Shown here in pieces: positions 28,273 to 37,048 of a stretch of DNA of 64,000 nucleotides. The position numbers were made by a program, and so were the translations under genes. Every line of letters begins with the position of its first letter. Within the stretch, counting starts at the first letter, position 1. This DNA is from an uncultured Acidobacteriaceae bacterium. GTDB taxonomy: Bacteria > Acidobacteriota > Terriglobia > Terriglobales > Acidobacteriaceae. The notes under the pieces are model-generated. The model worked only from the letters and a program-made list of their open reading frames with translations. It made no database searches and was not told where the DNA came from. Location of the stretch: the NCBI GenBank assembly GCA_903849645.1, contig CAINJJ010000041.1, forward strand, positions 62,001-126,000, given 5' to 3'.

Positions 28273-29592
28273 CTAAAGGTGCGGAGCCCAGCCCTTCTCG
28301 TATTCGCGGCTCCACATCTTCATGGCCTCGGGGTCGCTTTGGATGTGCCCGTTTGCCGCGTCGAGGGCAAGTTCCCGCTTCACTTCCCAGGCGATGTTGG
28401 AGAGCTGAAGCATGGTGACCGCAACGTTGCCGATGGCCACGGGCGCATGGAGCTTCTCGCCCTTGCGAATGCCGGCGATGAAGTTGGCAAAATGGGCATC
28501 GGTCATGGAGTCGCGGCCCACAAGATCCGCCGAGGCTGTTCCCTTGCCGGCCTTGAGCTCGCTGGTCATATTGCCCTTGAGATCGTAGACTTCATAGCCG
28601 TCGCGATCAACCACTACCGATCCGGTGGTTCCCATGATGACCGAGCCGCGATCACGCCCGTAGTACTTCATGCCCTGGCAGCACTTGCACTCCCACGAGA
28701 TCATCTTGTCGCCATAGTCGAAGCTGGTGACCAGCGTGTCATAGAACTGCCAGTCATCCTTGAAGTGGTAGCGGCCGCCCGATGCCGTGATGCGGTTGGG
28801 AAAGTCCACCCCCAGCGCCCAGCGGCAGACGTCGATCTCATGTGTGCCATTGTTCAGCGTCTCGCCTGTGCCATAGATCTTGAACCAGTGCCAGTTATAG
28901 GGGTGAAGATTGTCCTTGTAGGGCCTGCGCGGAGCCGGTCCCTGCCAGAGATCCCAGTCCAGTTGGGCCGGCACGGGCACTTCCTTCCCAATGCCGATTG
29001 ACTTGCGCGTGTTGCTGTACCAGGCCTTGGCGAAGTAGGCGTTGCCGATGAGCCCGTTGTGTATCTTGTCCACAATCTCAATGGTGTGCGCCGACGACCG
29101 CTGCTGCGTGCCCATCTGCGCCAGCTTTCCATACTTCTTCTGAGCCTCCACGAGCATGGCCCCTTCGGCGGGGTTGTGGCTGCAAGGCTTCTCCACATAG
29201 ACGTGCTTGCCGGCCTCCAGGCCCGCAATCGCCATCGGCGCATGCCAGTGGTCCGGCGTCGCGATGGTGATGGCGTCCACATCCTTCTGCTGAAGGATGT
29301 GGCGGAAGTCCTTCTCGGTCGCGGGAGCATAACCCAGCTCCTGCTGCGCGGCGTCGGCAAACTTCTTCAGGATGTTGCTGTCTACATCACACACATAGGC
29401 GATGCGCGCCGAGTCCTTGTTTGCTTTGAGCGAGGAAAGGTGCGCGTAGGCGCGCGAGTTGAGGCCGATCACCGCGAAATTCACGCGGTCATTGGAACCG
29501 AGGATTTGCGCATAGCTTTTGGCCGTTGCTCCGATGGCCAGGCCTGCCGCCCCTACCGCGAGTGTGTCGAGAAATTCACGCCGAGTCACCAT
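28273..29592 (-). CDS. Tat-exported Gfo/Idh/MocA oxidoreductase
   Basis: This is an NAD(P)-dependent sugar oxidoreductase of 439 residues. It begins with a twin-arginine signal (TRREFLDTLAVGAAGLAIGA), followed by a Rossmann fold (VNFAVIGLNSRAYAHLSSL) and the signature EKPCSHN. A periplasmic Gfo/Idh/MocA enzyme usually keeps its dinucleotide tightly bound. Neighbouring genes are two exported sugar isomerases, a combination seen in acidobacterial and planctomycete glycan loci that oxidise sugars to 3-keto forms. Its role in uronate use is inferred from location. Confidence 0.88.
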   Translation of the reverse strand: MVTRREFLDTLAVGAAGLAIGATAKSYAQILGSNDRVNFAVIGLNSRAYAHLSSLKANKDSARIAYVCDVDSNILKKFADAAQQELGYAPATEKDFRHILQQKDVDAITIATPDHWHAPMAIAGLEAGKHVYVEKPCSHNPAEGAMLVEAQKKYGKLAQMGTQQRSSAHTIEIVDKIHNGLIGNAYFAKAWYSNTRKSIGIGKEVPVPAQLDWDLWQGPAPRRPYKDNLHPYNWHWFKIYGTGETLNNGTHEIDVCRWALGVDFPNRITASGGRYHFKDDWQFYDTLVTSFDYGDKMISWECKCCQGMKYYGRDRGSVIMGTTGSVVVDRDGYEVYDLKGNMTSELKAGKGTASADLVGRDSMTDAHFANFIAGIRKGEKLHAPVAIGNVAVTMLQLSNIAWEVKRELALDAANGHIQSDPEAMKMWSREYEKGWAPHL

Positions 29593-29667
29593 TTTTGCAC
29601 TCCCATCGAACCTGTGAGGGTTGGAACTGTTGCGTTCTGGTTGAGGCTCCGAATACTCATCGGCAGC

Positions 29668-30639
29668 CTAGAGCGCGCCCGCATCGGTCAACGCCTGCTT
29701 CATGCCTGCCCAACTGACGCGCGTGGACTCCTCGGGAGTGGCCGCGCCGTGCCAATGCGTTTCAAGGCTGACGACACCGCGATAGCCGGCTTGCTTGAGA
29801 GCGCGGAACTGCGCCGTCCAATCAATGATTCCCTTGCCTACCGGCGACCAGTCGATCTTGCCGTCCGCGCCCTTGACCGCGCCCTTGCAATGGCAATGGT
29901 GGATGCGGTCTTTCGGCAGGCCTTCCCATGCGGTGGGAAAGGCATCCAACTCTCCGCGCATCACCGCGTTGGCCGGGTCCCAGTTAAGGGCCAGGTGCGG
30001 CGTCTTGACCGCGTTCATCGTGCGCGCGGCCTCGCGTCCCGTTGCTGTGTTGCAGGCGAACTCGTTTTCAAGGATGAGCGTAATGCCCTGTTTGCCCGCG
30101 GACTCCGCAGCCGAGCGCAACTTCTCGTCAATGGCCGCGCGGTGGGGCGCAACATCGTCGAGGCGCCAGAAGTCGAAGCACCGCACTTTGTCTGTCTTGA
30201 ATTGTTTGGCCAGGGCGATGGAGCGCTCCAGAATCTCGTCCTGCTCCTTGAATGTGACCTCGGCCGCTCCGTGCAGGTCGTCCTTGGATCCATACGGCGA
30301 TTTGGGCGCGCCGGGCCAGTCCGTCTTGAATAGCGGGCTGGCAATGTCTGTCACCTGCAGGTTGTATTTGGCGAGAATCTTCAGCGCCTTATCCACGTCT
30401 TCAGCATTGAGATTGGTTACGTTCTTGCCCCACATCGAGCGGAGTTCGATCCAGCTCATCGAGAAGTCATGGGAGGCCACGTAACAGGCGTGGTCAAGAT
30501 CCTGCGAAATCTCGTCGTTGATGACGGCAATCTTGAACGGCGAACTCTTTGCCTGAGCCATGAGAAGCGGACGCGCCATCCATGCCGCCGCGGCCATTCC
30601 CGTTCCACCAAGAAAGCTCCGTCTTGAAAGGCCTGTCAT
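29668..30639 (-). CDS. Tat-exported sugar phosphate isomerase/epimerase-like TIM barrel
   Basis: This is a second xylose-isomerase-like TIM barrel of 323 residues with a Tat signal (LSRRSFLGGTGMAAAAW). Metal-site motifs are ILENEFACNT, LNWDPANAVM, HHCHCKGAV and VSLETHW. It differs widely from the other isomerase of the locus, so the two probably act on different intermediates. It follows the TonB receptor gene after a gap of about 115 bases that contains a strong hairpin. Confidence 0.85.
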   Translation of the reverse strand: MTGLSRRSFLGGTGMAAAAWMARPLLMAQAKSSPFKIAVINDEISQDLDHACYVASHDFSMSWIELRSMWGKNVTNLNAEDVDKALKILAKYNLQVTDIASPLFKTDWPGAPKSPYGSKDDLHGAAEVTFKEQDEILERSIALAKQFKTDKVRCFDFWRLDDVAPHRAAIDEKLRSAAESAGKQGITLILENEFACNTATGREAARTMNAVKTPHLALNWDPANAVMRGELDAFPTAWEGLPKDRIHHCHCKGAVKGADGKIDWSPVGKGIIDWTAQFRALKQAGYRGVVSLETHWHGAATPEESTRVSWAGMKQALTDAGAL

Positions 30640-30696
30640 GCTGCTCCTTTTGCCGGATGCGCCCGATAAAGGGCGTCCGAGCCGATGGGGGGTTGG

Positions 30697-30727
30697 GGCC
30701 GGTCACGCTTCTGATGCGTGACCGGCC
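30697..30727 (-). promoter_or_regulatory. strong intercistronic hairpin after the TonB receptor gene
   Basis: A perfect 12-bp stem (GGCCGGTCACGC and GCGTGACCGGCC) with a 7-base loop lies between the receptor gene and the first isomerase gene. There is no T-run on the minus strand, so it looks like an attenuating or mRNA-stabilising element that lowers expression of the downstream enzymes relative to the receptor. Confidence 0.5.
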
Positions 30728-30755
30728 GGTGTGGGTGAGAGGAGTGGGTTGCGAG

Positions 30756-33700
30756 TTAGAACTGAATCTTCGCCGACCCCTGGAGCGTGCGGCCGCCGCC
30801 AACACCGTTGACGCTGCCTTGCCCGCTTCCGAGAGTGCTCGTGACCTGACCGAAGTTGGCGGCTGAGATGCTGCCACTGTTCGGGTTGGCGAACTGCGGA
30901 GTGTTGCTCAACTGGAAGGCATCGATGCGGGTTTCCAGCGCGATCTCCCGGTAGAGGGTGAACTTCTTGAACAGGGACAGGTTGTCCTGGATGTAGCCGG
31001 GGCCGCGGAACTGATTTCTTCCTGTGTTGCCAAGGCCGGGGCTTGTGCAAGGAGTGGAGGCGCAGCCAGCGGGCTGCGTGAACCCCGTGGGGTCAAACCA
31101 GTGTGTGCCCGTTCCAATGCCCTTGAGCTTCTTGAGTGAGCCGTTGAGGGTCGCAGTCTGGTTGGTTCCAGGCGTGTTGAGTGAGTTGCCGCTCGCGCTC
31201 ACGGTAAACGGCGTTCCAGAAACGATGGAGACGATTCCAGAGAGCTTCCAGCCGCCGAGCACCACATCAGCCACTCCCGAATTGAGATATTGATGACCAT
31301 GGCCGAAGGGCAGTTGGTAAGTAAAGCTCTGCTCATAGTTGAGTTTGCGGTCGAAATCGGATGCGGCGTAGTTTCTGCGCCAGTTGATGAAGAACATCAA
31401 GCCGCCATCGTCGCCGCTGATGTAGTTCAGGCCCTTGCCCCATGTGAATGCCGAGGTGAACGAAAGACCCTGGGAGAAACGCTTGGTGAGAGTTGTCTGC
31501 AGCGACTCATAGTTCGAGGAGAAGCCGAAGAAGTACTGGTTGGTGGCCGCGGTGCGCCCAAAGGTTAGCACTCCGTTCGCGTCATAGTTCTCCGGATCCG
31601 AAGCAGAGCCACCGCCGTAAAATCCCGGCAGGTTGATGTTCTGCGCGCCGGAGATGCTGGTGCCATGGTTCGCCACGTAAGCCAACTGGAGAGACATGTT
31701 GCCCTTGAGGGCCTGCTGCACGGCGACGTTCCAGGAAACGGCGTATGGGTTCTTGTAGTTCTTGTTGATCACGTTATAGGCCTGGGCAGTAAGCTGCTTC
31801 GAGATCAGAGAACTGTCGACAGGGATCGTGATAATTCCGTTGGTCGGAATGGTCACCGGAACAGGCGCCGGGAATCCTGCCTGGAATGTGGCCACGGTCA
31901 CTCCATCGGCGAGTACCGCGGGAGCAAAAGCCCCGCCCACTGGCTGATAGCTGTTGTTGGCGCGGATGGGGTAGTTGTAGGCGTAGGTGTTATCCGGGAA
32001 CGGCGTATAGCTGACGCCGAAGCCGCCGCGAACGACTGTATCGTTGCTCAGGCGGTAGGAGAACCCTGTGCGAGGCGCGAAATACCTGTATTGGGTTTTC
32101 ATGCCAAGGTTGGAGGGGTTGCTGCCCAGCCCGGCCAGAATCAGGCTGTTGGTGGCCGGATCGTAGTTGGAGAACCCGCCCGCCTTTCTCGGTGTCGCCG
32201 GCGGATAGAAGTCCCAGCGCACACCCAGGTCGACGGTCAGCTTGGGCGTGGCCTGCCACTTGTCGCTGGCGAAAGCAAAGAACCACCACTGGCGGTAGCA
32301 GGGAAAGAACGTGTTGAGGTCGCGGCCGGTTTGGCTTGGCACATCGAGAAGGAAGCTGCCAATGTCATTGGCGACTGTCGTTCCAGGGGCGGCCTTGTCG
32401 GATGTTTGAGACTCCCCAAAGGTGAAGGCGCCGCGCGGGCTGAAGGTTTGATCCTGCAACAGATCGTCACGGACACGGCGAAGGTCAACGCCACCCTTGA
32501 ATGTGTGGTTGCCCAGGATTTTGGTCCAGTTGTTGACGAAATCGATATTCGCCTCAGCCCTGATCCACGGCTGGGATGCGACATAGCCCATCAAGGGACC
32601 AGAGAAGACGCCAAGTGTAACGGCGGCCTGTCCTGAAGTGAATGGCTGGCCGGCGATGTTTACGCCAGGGATGCCGATGGTGGTTGCGTCGTTTGTGCCG
32701 TAGTCGCTGGTCTGCGCCTGGTTGCGAAGATGCGCTACGCCTACCCGAGCTTCGGTAAAGAAGGTCGGCGAGAAGACGTGGTCGTAGTTCAGGCCCGTGC
32801 TATAGGACTTTTGATTTCCCGTGCCTTGAAAACCGCCACCCGCGGGCCCGCCAAAGAACGAACCAAAGGCAGGCGCCTGGAAGGTAACCACGCGCTGGAA
32901 GCTGTAGCGTCCGCTGAAGTGGTTCTTCTCGTTGGGCGTGTAGTCTGACTTGATGTCGAAGCTGTCCGTCGTCTTGGCAAATGGCAGGTTGGTTGTGTAG
33001 TTGTTGGCCGGGTTGTTCATCGGCTTGGTTTCGTTCAGGATGCCGTTTTTCTTTGCGGCCGCATAGATCCCCTTGAGGATAGCGAGCGAAACCGGATTCA
33101 CCGCGGAGACGGGGATATGGTTGCTGGCGTATGGCGTGCGCGGATGGGCCGTGGATCCATCGCCGGTGGTCGGGTCATAGATCTGGCCCTTGGTTCCATT
33201 CATCGCCGCGCTGAGATCGATGTAAGTGTTGGTTGAGTCAGGCGTGAAGAAGCGCGAATCCGGAATCGTGAAGGTGCTGCCGATCTTTTCGTGGTCAGAG
33301 GTGCGCAGGTAGTCGCCAAAGATGAACAGCTTGTCCTTGATGATGGGGCCGCCGAAACTGCCGCCGAAGTAGTTATAGGAAAGATGGCCGAGAGGGCCGC
33401 CAAAGTAGGAGCGGGCGTTGGTCGCGTTGTTCTGCAGGAACTCAAACGCCGAACCATGGAAGGCGTTCGTGCCCGACTTGAGGGTCACGTTGGTCACTGC
33501 GCCGGTGGCGCGTCCAAGCTCTGCCTCAAAGTTGTTGGTGGAGATATCGACAGCCTGGATAGCCTCTGCCGGCGGAATGATGATCTGCAACAGGCCGGTG
33601 CGCTCGTCGTCGTCGATGCCTTCGATCTGATAGAGATTGCCCTGCCGGGGCAGGCCATTGGCTTCAGTCTGCAGGGAGCTTTGCGCATTGAAGAACTGCG

Positions 33701-34229
33701 AGTGCTGGAAGACCGCGGGCGCCGTGCCGGGAACGAGGTTGATCAGCGACTGGAAGTTGCGATTGGTGCCCAGAGGCATGTCCACAACATCCACGGATTC
33801 GATCTTTGTGCTGATGTCAGCGCGGTCGGTTTGCAGCAGCGGAGGCGCGGTGGTGACAACAACCGTCTCCGAGACATTGCCCGGAACCACGGAAATGTCC
33901 ACGCGGGTGGCGGAGTTGGTTTGAAGGTTGACGTTCTGCTGCGAAACCTTCTTGAATCCCTTTGCCTCAATGCTCACTGTGTAGTTGCCGGGCGTGAGGG
34001 AGGGAAGGGTATAGTTGCCGCTTTCGTTGGTTACCGACTGGTGCACTGCGCCGGTTGCGTCTTCGGTCGCTGTCACCTTCGCGTTGGCGACACTGGCTCC
34101 GGTAGTGTCCGTCACCGTCCCGAGAAGGGTTCCGTTGACGGCCTGCCCGAGCAGGGCCTGAGAAGCGCATAGCAAGAAAAGGGCAAGCAGGAACCCTGCC
34201 AAGGGTTTCCATCCCCTGTGTGGAATCAT
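30756..34229 (-). CDS. TonB-dependent receptor with carboxypeptidase-regulatory domain (Oar-like)
   Basis: This is an outer-membrane transporter of 1157 residues. It has a signal peptide (LAGFLLALFLLCASQALLGQ), an N-terminal carboxypeptidase-regulatory beta-sandwich (GTVTDTTGASVANAKVTATE), a plug domain and a long beta-barrel ending in phenylalanine (TLQGSAKIQF). This very large Oar-like type is highly expanded in Acidobacteriota. The ATG at 34229 has GGAGG six bases upstream. Upstream of it is a strong promoter with palindromic half-sites. As first gene of the uronate locus it probably imports oligo-uronides such as pectin or glucuronoxylan fragments (inference). No inner-membrane transporter is in the locus. 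Confidence 0.92.
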   Translation of the reverse strand: MIPHRGWKPLAGFLLALFLLCASQALLGQAVNGTLLGTVTDTTGASVANAKVTATEDATGAVHQSVTNESGNYTLPSLTPGNYTVSIEAKGFKKVSQQNVNLQTNSATRVDISVVPGNVSETVVVTTAPPLLQTDRADISTKIESVDVVDMPLGTNRNFQSLINLVPGTAPAVFQHSQFFNAQSSLQTEANGLPRQGNLYQIEGIDDDERTGLLQIIIPPAEAIQAVDISTNNFEAELGRATGAVTNVTLKSGTNAFHGSAFEFLQNNATNARSYFGGPLGHLSYNYFGGSFGGPIIKDKLFIFGDYLRTSDHEKIGSTFTIPDSRFFTPDSTNTYIDLSAAMNGTKGQIYDPTTGDGSTAHPRTPYASNHIPVSAVNPVSLAILKGIYAAAKKNGILNETKPMNNPANNYTTNLPFAKTTDSFDIKSDYTPNEKNHFSGRYSFQRVVTFQAPAFGSFFGGPAGGGFQGTGNQKSYSTGLNYDHVFSPTFFTEARVGVAHLRNQAQTSDYGTNDATTIGIPGVNIAGQPFTSGQAAVTLGVFSGPLMGYVASQPWIRAEANIDFVNNWTKILGNHTFKGGVDLRRVRDDLLQDQTFSPRGAFTFGESQTSDKAAPGTTVANDIGSFLLDVPSQTGRDLNTFFPCYRQWWFFAFASDKWQATPKLTVDLGVRWDFYPPATPRKAGGFSNYDPATNSLILAGLGSNPSNLGMKTQYRYFAPRTGFSYRLSNDTVVRGGFGVSYTPFPDNTYAYNYPIRANNSYQPVGGAFAPAVLADGVTVATFQAGFPAPVPVTIPTNGIITIPVDSSLISKQLTAQAYNVINKNYKNPYAVSWNVAVQQALKGNMSLQLAYVANHGTSISGAQNINLPGFYGGGSASDPENYDANGVLTFGRTAATNQYFFGFSSNYESLQTTLTKRFSQGLSFTSAFTWGKGLNYISGDDGGLMFFINWRRNYAASDFDRKLNYEQSFTYQLPFGHGHQYLNSGVADVVLGGWKLSGIVSIVSGTPFTVSASGNSLNTPGTNQTATLNGSLKKLKGIGTGTHWFDPTGFTQPAGCASTPCTSPGLGNTGRNQFRGPGYIQDNLSLFKKFTLYREIALETRIDAFQLSNTPQFANPNSGSISAANFGQVTSTLGSGQGSVNGVGGGRTLQGSAKIQF

Positions 34230-34262
34230 GTGAAGCCTCCAAAAGTAAACCGAGTCCCAGCC

Positions 34263-34322
34263 TCGAACGTTATATTGTTCGAATAGCGAACCAACTCTAC
34301 GTTTGGCCATCTGAATTGTCAA
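34263..34322 (-). promoter_or_regulatory. promoter and palindromic operator of the uronate locus
   Basis: On the minus strand a perfect -35 (TTGACA, 34317-34322) is followed after 17 bases by TAGAGT (34294-34299) as -10. Directly downstream, where transcription should begin, lie three half-sites: CGAAC at 34287-34291, GTTCGA at 34277-34282 and TCGAAC at 34263-34268. The last two form a perfect 6-bp-arm palindrome with an 8-base spacer. The placement at +1 is typical for a repressor. Confidence 0.6.
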
Positions 34323-34339
34323 GGGAGAAATTGAAACCC

Positions 34340-34419
34340 CATCAAAACTGACCGGCGCCAGGCTCGGACGCCGCCAGGCTTTTCGCCGAAAAGTGCGATC
34401 ACTTCCTGCAGTTTTGATG
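34340..34419. repeat. nested inverted repeat upstream of the uronate promoter
   Basis: Perfect 11-bp arms (CATCAAAACTG at 34340-34350 and CAGTTTTGATG at 34409-34419) enclose about 58 bases. That interval itself holds a 6-bp hairpin (CTTTTC, GCC, GAAAAG at 34379-34393). It could be a small non-autonomous element, a protein-binding structure or part of the copper receptor's 3' end. Confidence 0.45.
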
Positions 34420-34433
34420 AGGCAAACCGTCCC

Positions 34434-34464
34434 GGACTTGCCACCCCGGCCGGGTGGCAAGTCC
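34434..34464 (-). terminator. hairpin after the copper-type TonB receptor gene
   Basis: A perfect 13-bp stem (GGACTTGCCACCC and GGGTGGCAAGTCC, loop CGGCC) lies about 70 bases past the receptor stop. It separates this transcript from the uronate locus promoter. A short TTT occurs a few bases beyond it on the minus strand. Confidence 0.6.
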
Positions 34465-34532
34465 TGCGATGGCAGTAACCTGGAGGCTGTTATGGACATT
34501 TCCGCCGCCCCCGCAAAAGTCAATTGCAGGTA

Positions 34533-36965
34533 CTAGAAGCGCGCCGTCAGGCGGATGGAAACAGACCGCCCCCGCCCGGTGAGGGGCTTGATCGGTCCCA
34601 TCCACATCCCTGCCATGAAGTCGTCAAAGTTCACGCCTCCCAGCGGTAGCGCGTAGTTGCGGTTCAACAGGTTGTCGGCTCCGGCGCTTGCCTCGACCGG
34701 TCCGTGCCTATACCCCAAGCGAAGGTTGAAGAGCGCATAGCCCGCCGTCGCCTGCTCAAAGCGGCTGGGGTCCAAATGGTCCTTGCGGCCCACCGTCTCC
34801 ACCCCCAGGCTCGCGCTAAATCCCTTCAGTTCCTCGTCCAGCGTCACCCGCCCGTTGAGCGGCATCATCTGGTAGAGGCCCGTATGCGTGTCCAGACGCT
34901 CTCCGCGCAGCCACCCGCCCACGCCGGAGAGACTGCCCTTTCCAAGCCGCCCGCCCTCCCAAAGCGCCCCGCTCGCGGAGAGGTCCGCTCCGTAGATGCG
35001 CGCATCGTGGTTGGCAAAGCGTAGTTTGGCAAACGAACTCATCCCATACATCGTCGTGTCCAGAGTGTCCACGTCAATGAAGTCCTGAATGCGGGTGGAG
35101 TAGGGCGTGAGTTTTGCCTCCCAGCGCCGCTGGCCGCCTGAGTGCAAGGCGACCGTGCCGCTCACGGTGTTGGCCGTCTCCGGCTTCAGGCTCACGTTGC
35201 CCACATAGTAGTTTCCGTCTCCAAACCAGCCGATCATGCCGCTGATCATCCAGCTCGTCGACCAGGCATAGCGCTCATACAGGTTGGGCGCGCGGGTCTT
35301 TCGCGCGTAGCCAAACTCGATGCTCGCCGCGGGGCTGGGCGCGTAGCGGGCGGTCGCGGTCAGGTCAATGGCTGCGTCCGTATGGGCGCGATGCGCGGCG
35401 TTGAAGGCCATGGCATCGGCTGCATACATCATCGAGTAGCCCTGCACCGTGCCCGCATCCATCCAGACCGTGTCGTTGCGCAGTCCCAGCAGCGTGGACC
35501 ATTGAGGGCTCCATCGGCTGGCCAGTTCTGCAAACGTACCCACCCGGACGCGGCGTCCATTGTTCAGGTTCACAAACGTGTCCGGCCCCATGTACGGCGC
35601 GGTTCCCGGAACCGCCGGCCAGGTGTCGTCGAGCGCAAACCGATGCAGTTCGTTGCCTGCCCGCAGTGTGTTGCGGACTGAAAGCGGCAGCTCCAGATGC
35701 AGGCTGTAGCCCAGGTCGCGGCCATGCGTATTCATCGGCATGTCCATGGGCATGGGAAACCGGGCCTTGTCGTGGCCGATATTCATGGCGTGCCGCGCGT
35801 TCTGCCAGAAGATACGGCCGTCCAGCGCGCCCTGCTCTTTCAATCCGCGCCGATAGCGCACGTTGACTGACTCGGCGGTGTTTCCCGTCAGGTCCATCTG
35901 CGCTCCGGGAAATCCCTCATACGGCGTGCGGTGCAGTCCTGCCTCCACGATGAGCAGGTTGCCTCGCCCCTGCGCGGCCAGGGTAAGGGAATGGTCGGTG
36001 CTCTGGGAGTAGGTGGACGTGACCTTGTGCCCTGCGCCGTCTGTGTAGTCATCGCTTGCGGCCCAGGAGCCGTTGTAGCCGACCCCAAGGTTCCGTCCGG
36101 CCACCCACGCGGCAACCGATCCGCCAGCGTTGTTTCCGTTGGACCGGTAGAAGCCGGTGGAGTTGCCTTCCGCGTGAATCTTCTCGGCGTCAGCCGCAAA
36201 GACCGGGGGCTGCGACTCCACAGAGATGGTGCCACCCAGGCTGTCGCCGCCCAGGCTCACCGGCGTGATGCCGGCAATCACCGTAACCTGCGCCGCATGG
36301 GCTGGGGCGGTATAGGAGAGCGGCGGGTTCATGTGGTTGGGGCAGGAGGAGGAAACGGTCACGCCATCCACCACCACCTTGGCCCGCTCATCGCCCAGGC
36401 CGTGGAGCAGCGGAATGGAAGCGAGCTGCCCGTTGTCGCGCAGGCTCACGCCTGGCGCCCCGGCCGCAATCTCAGCTGTGTTGCGGCTGCGCGCCTGCTC
36501 TTCGGCGTCCACAGCCACGCGACTGGCCCCGGTCGTCTCGCTCTCGGCGGCCTCCACCTCCACCTCGGCAACAACCCTGGGGAGTTTGAGGGCTACCGAT
36601 GCGTTCGCCTCCGCTCCCGGACGGATGGTGAGCCCCGGCAGTACGGCCGGCTCAAATCCCGCCGCGCGAATTGTGACCTGATAGACGCCGTCGGGAACTT
36701 CCCCAGCCGCAAACCTGCCTTCGGCATCGGCTGAGAGCGAACGGCGGAGCGTGTTGGTCAGACCGCGAATCTCAATTCTTGCTCCAGCGACCGCCGCTCC
36801 CGAGGGGTCTTTGACGGCCCCTGCGATGCGGCCGGCCGCGGACTCTGCAGCAGGAATGGAAGGCCTTGCCGCCTGGACGGCGGACGCGCCCTGCGCCAGG
36901 GATGGAACTGTAAGGAAAAACAGGAAGAACGCCGGCAGAAATGCCGGCAGAAGAGTGGATTTCAT
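34533..36965 (-). CDS. copper-type TonB-dependent receptor (OprC/NosA-like)
   Basis: This is an outer-membrane receptor of 810 residues: a signal peptide to about residue 25, a carboxypeptidase-regulatory-like domain (about 45-130), a plug (about 150-260) and a barrel ending in ITLTARF-like SIRLTARF. In the plug C208-x-x-x-M212 occurs in SSSCPNHM, and in the barrel H392-x-M394 occurs in NARHAMNIGHD. This CxxxM plus HxM pair, about 184 residues apart, matches the copper site I know from Pseudomonas OprC (spacing about 180). A Met-rich loop (PMPMDMPM, 404-411) follows. Copper import is therefore likely. The preceding gene encodes a small secreted Cys/His/Met-rich protein about 80 bases upstream. 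Confidence 0.88.
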   Translation of the reverse strand: MKSTLLPAFLPAFFLFFLTVPSLAQGASAVQAARPSIPAAESAAGRIAGAVKDPSGAAVAGARIEIRGLTNTLRRSLSADAEGRFAAGEVPDGVYQVTIRAAGFEPAVLPGLTIRPGAEANASVALKLPRVVAEVEVEAAESETTGASRVAVDAEEQARSRNTAEIAAGAPGVSLRDNGQLASIPLLHGLGDERAKVVVDGVTVSSSCPNHMNPPLSYTAPAHAAQVTVIAGITPVSLGGDSLGGTISVESQPPVFAADAEKIHAEGNSTGFYRSNGNNAGGSVAAWVAGRNLGVGYNGSWAASDDYTDGAGHKVTSTYSQSTDHSLTLAAQGRGNLLIVEAGLHRTPYEGFPGAQMDLTGNTAESVNVRYRRGLKEQGALDGRIFWQNARHAMNIGHDKARFPMPMDMPMNTHGRDLGYSLHLELPLSVRNTLRAGNELHRFALDDTWPAVPGTAPYMGPDTFVNLNNGRRVRVGTFAELASRWSPQWSTLLGLRNDTVWMDAGTVQGYSMMYAADAMAFNAAHRAHTDAAIDLTATARYAPSPAASIEFGYARKTRAPNLYERYAWSTSWMISGMIGWFGDGNYYVGNVSLKPETANTVSGTVALHSGGQRRWEAKLTPYSTRIQDFIDVDTLDTTMYGMSSFAKLRFANHDARIYGADLSASGALWEGGRLGKGSLSGVGGWLRGERLDTHTGLYQMMPLNGRVTLDEELKGFSASLGVETVGRKDHLDPSRFEQATAGYALFNLRLGYRHGPVEASAGADNLLNRNYALPLGGVNFDDFMAGMWMGPIKPLTGRGRSVSIRLTARF

Positions 36966-37048
36966 GGTGTCTCCTCATGCGTGAAAGGGCTCGAAGGATG
37001 GCGACAAGGGCCGAAGGGGCGGACTTGTCCCCGGTGCTTGCGGGCTGA

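Noticed and set aside
30756..34523. Longer start for the Oar-like receptor
   Set aside because: The extra 98 residues have no signal peptide and cross the promoter region. The ATG at 34229 has a perfect ribosome site and directly precedes the signal sequence.
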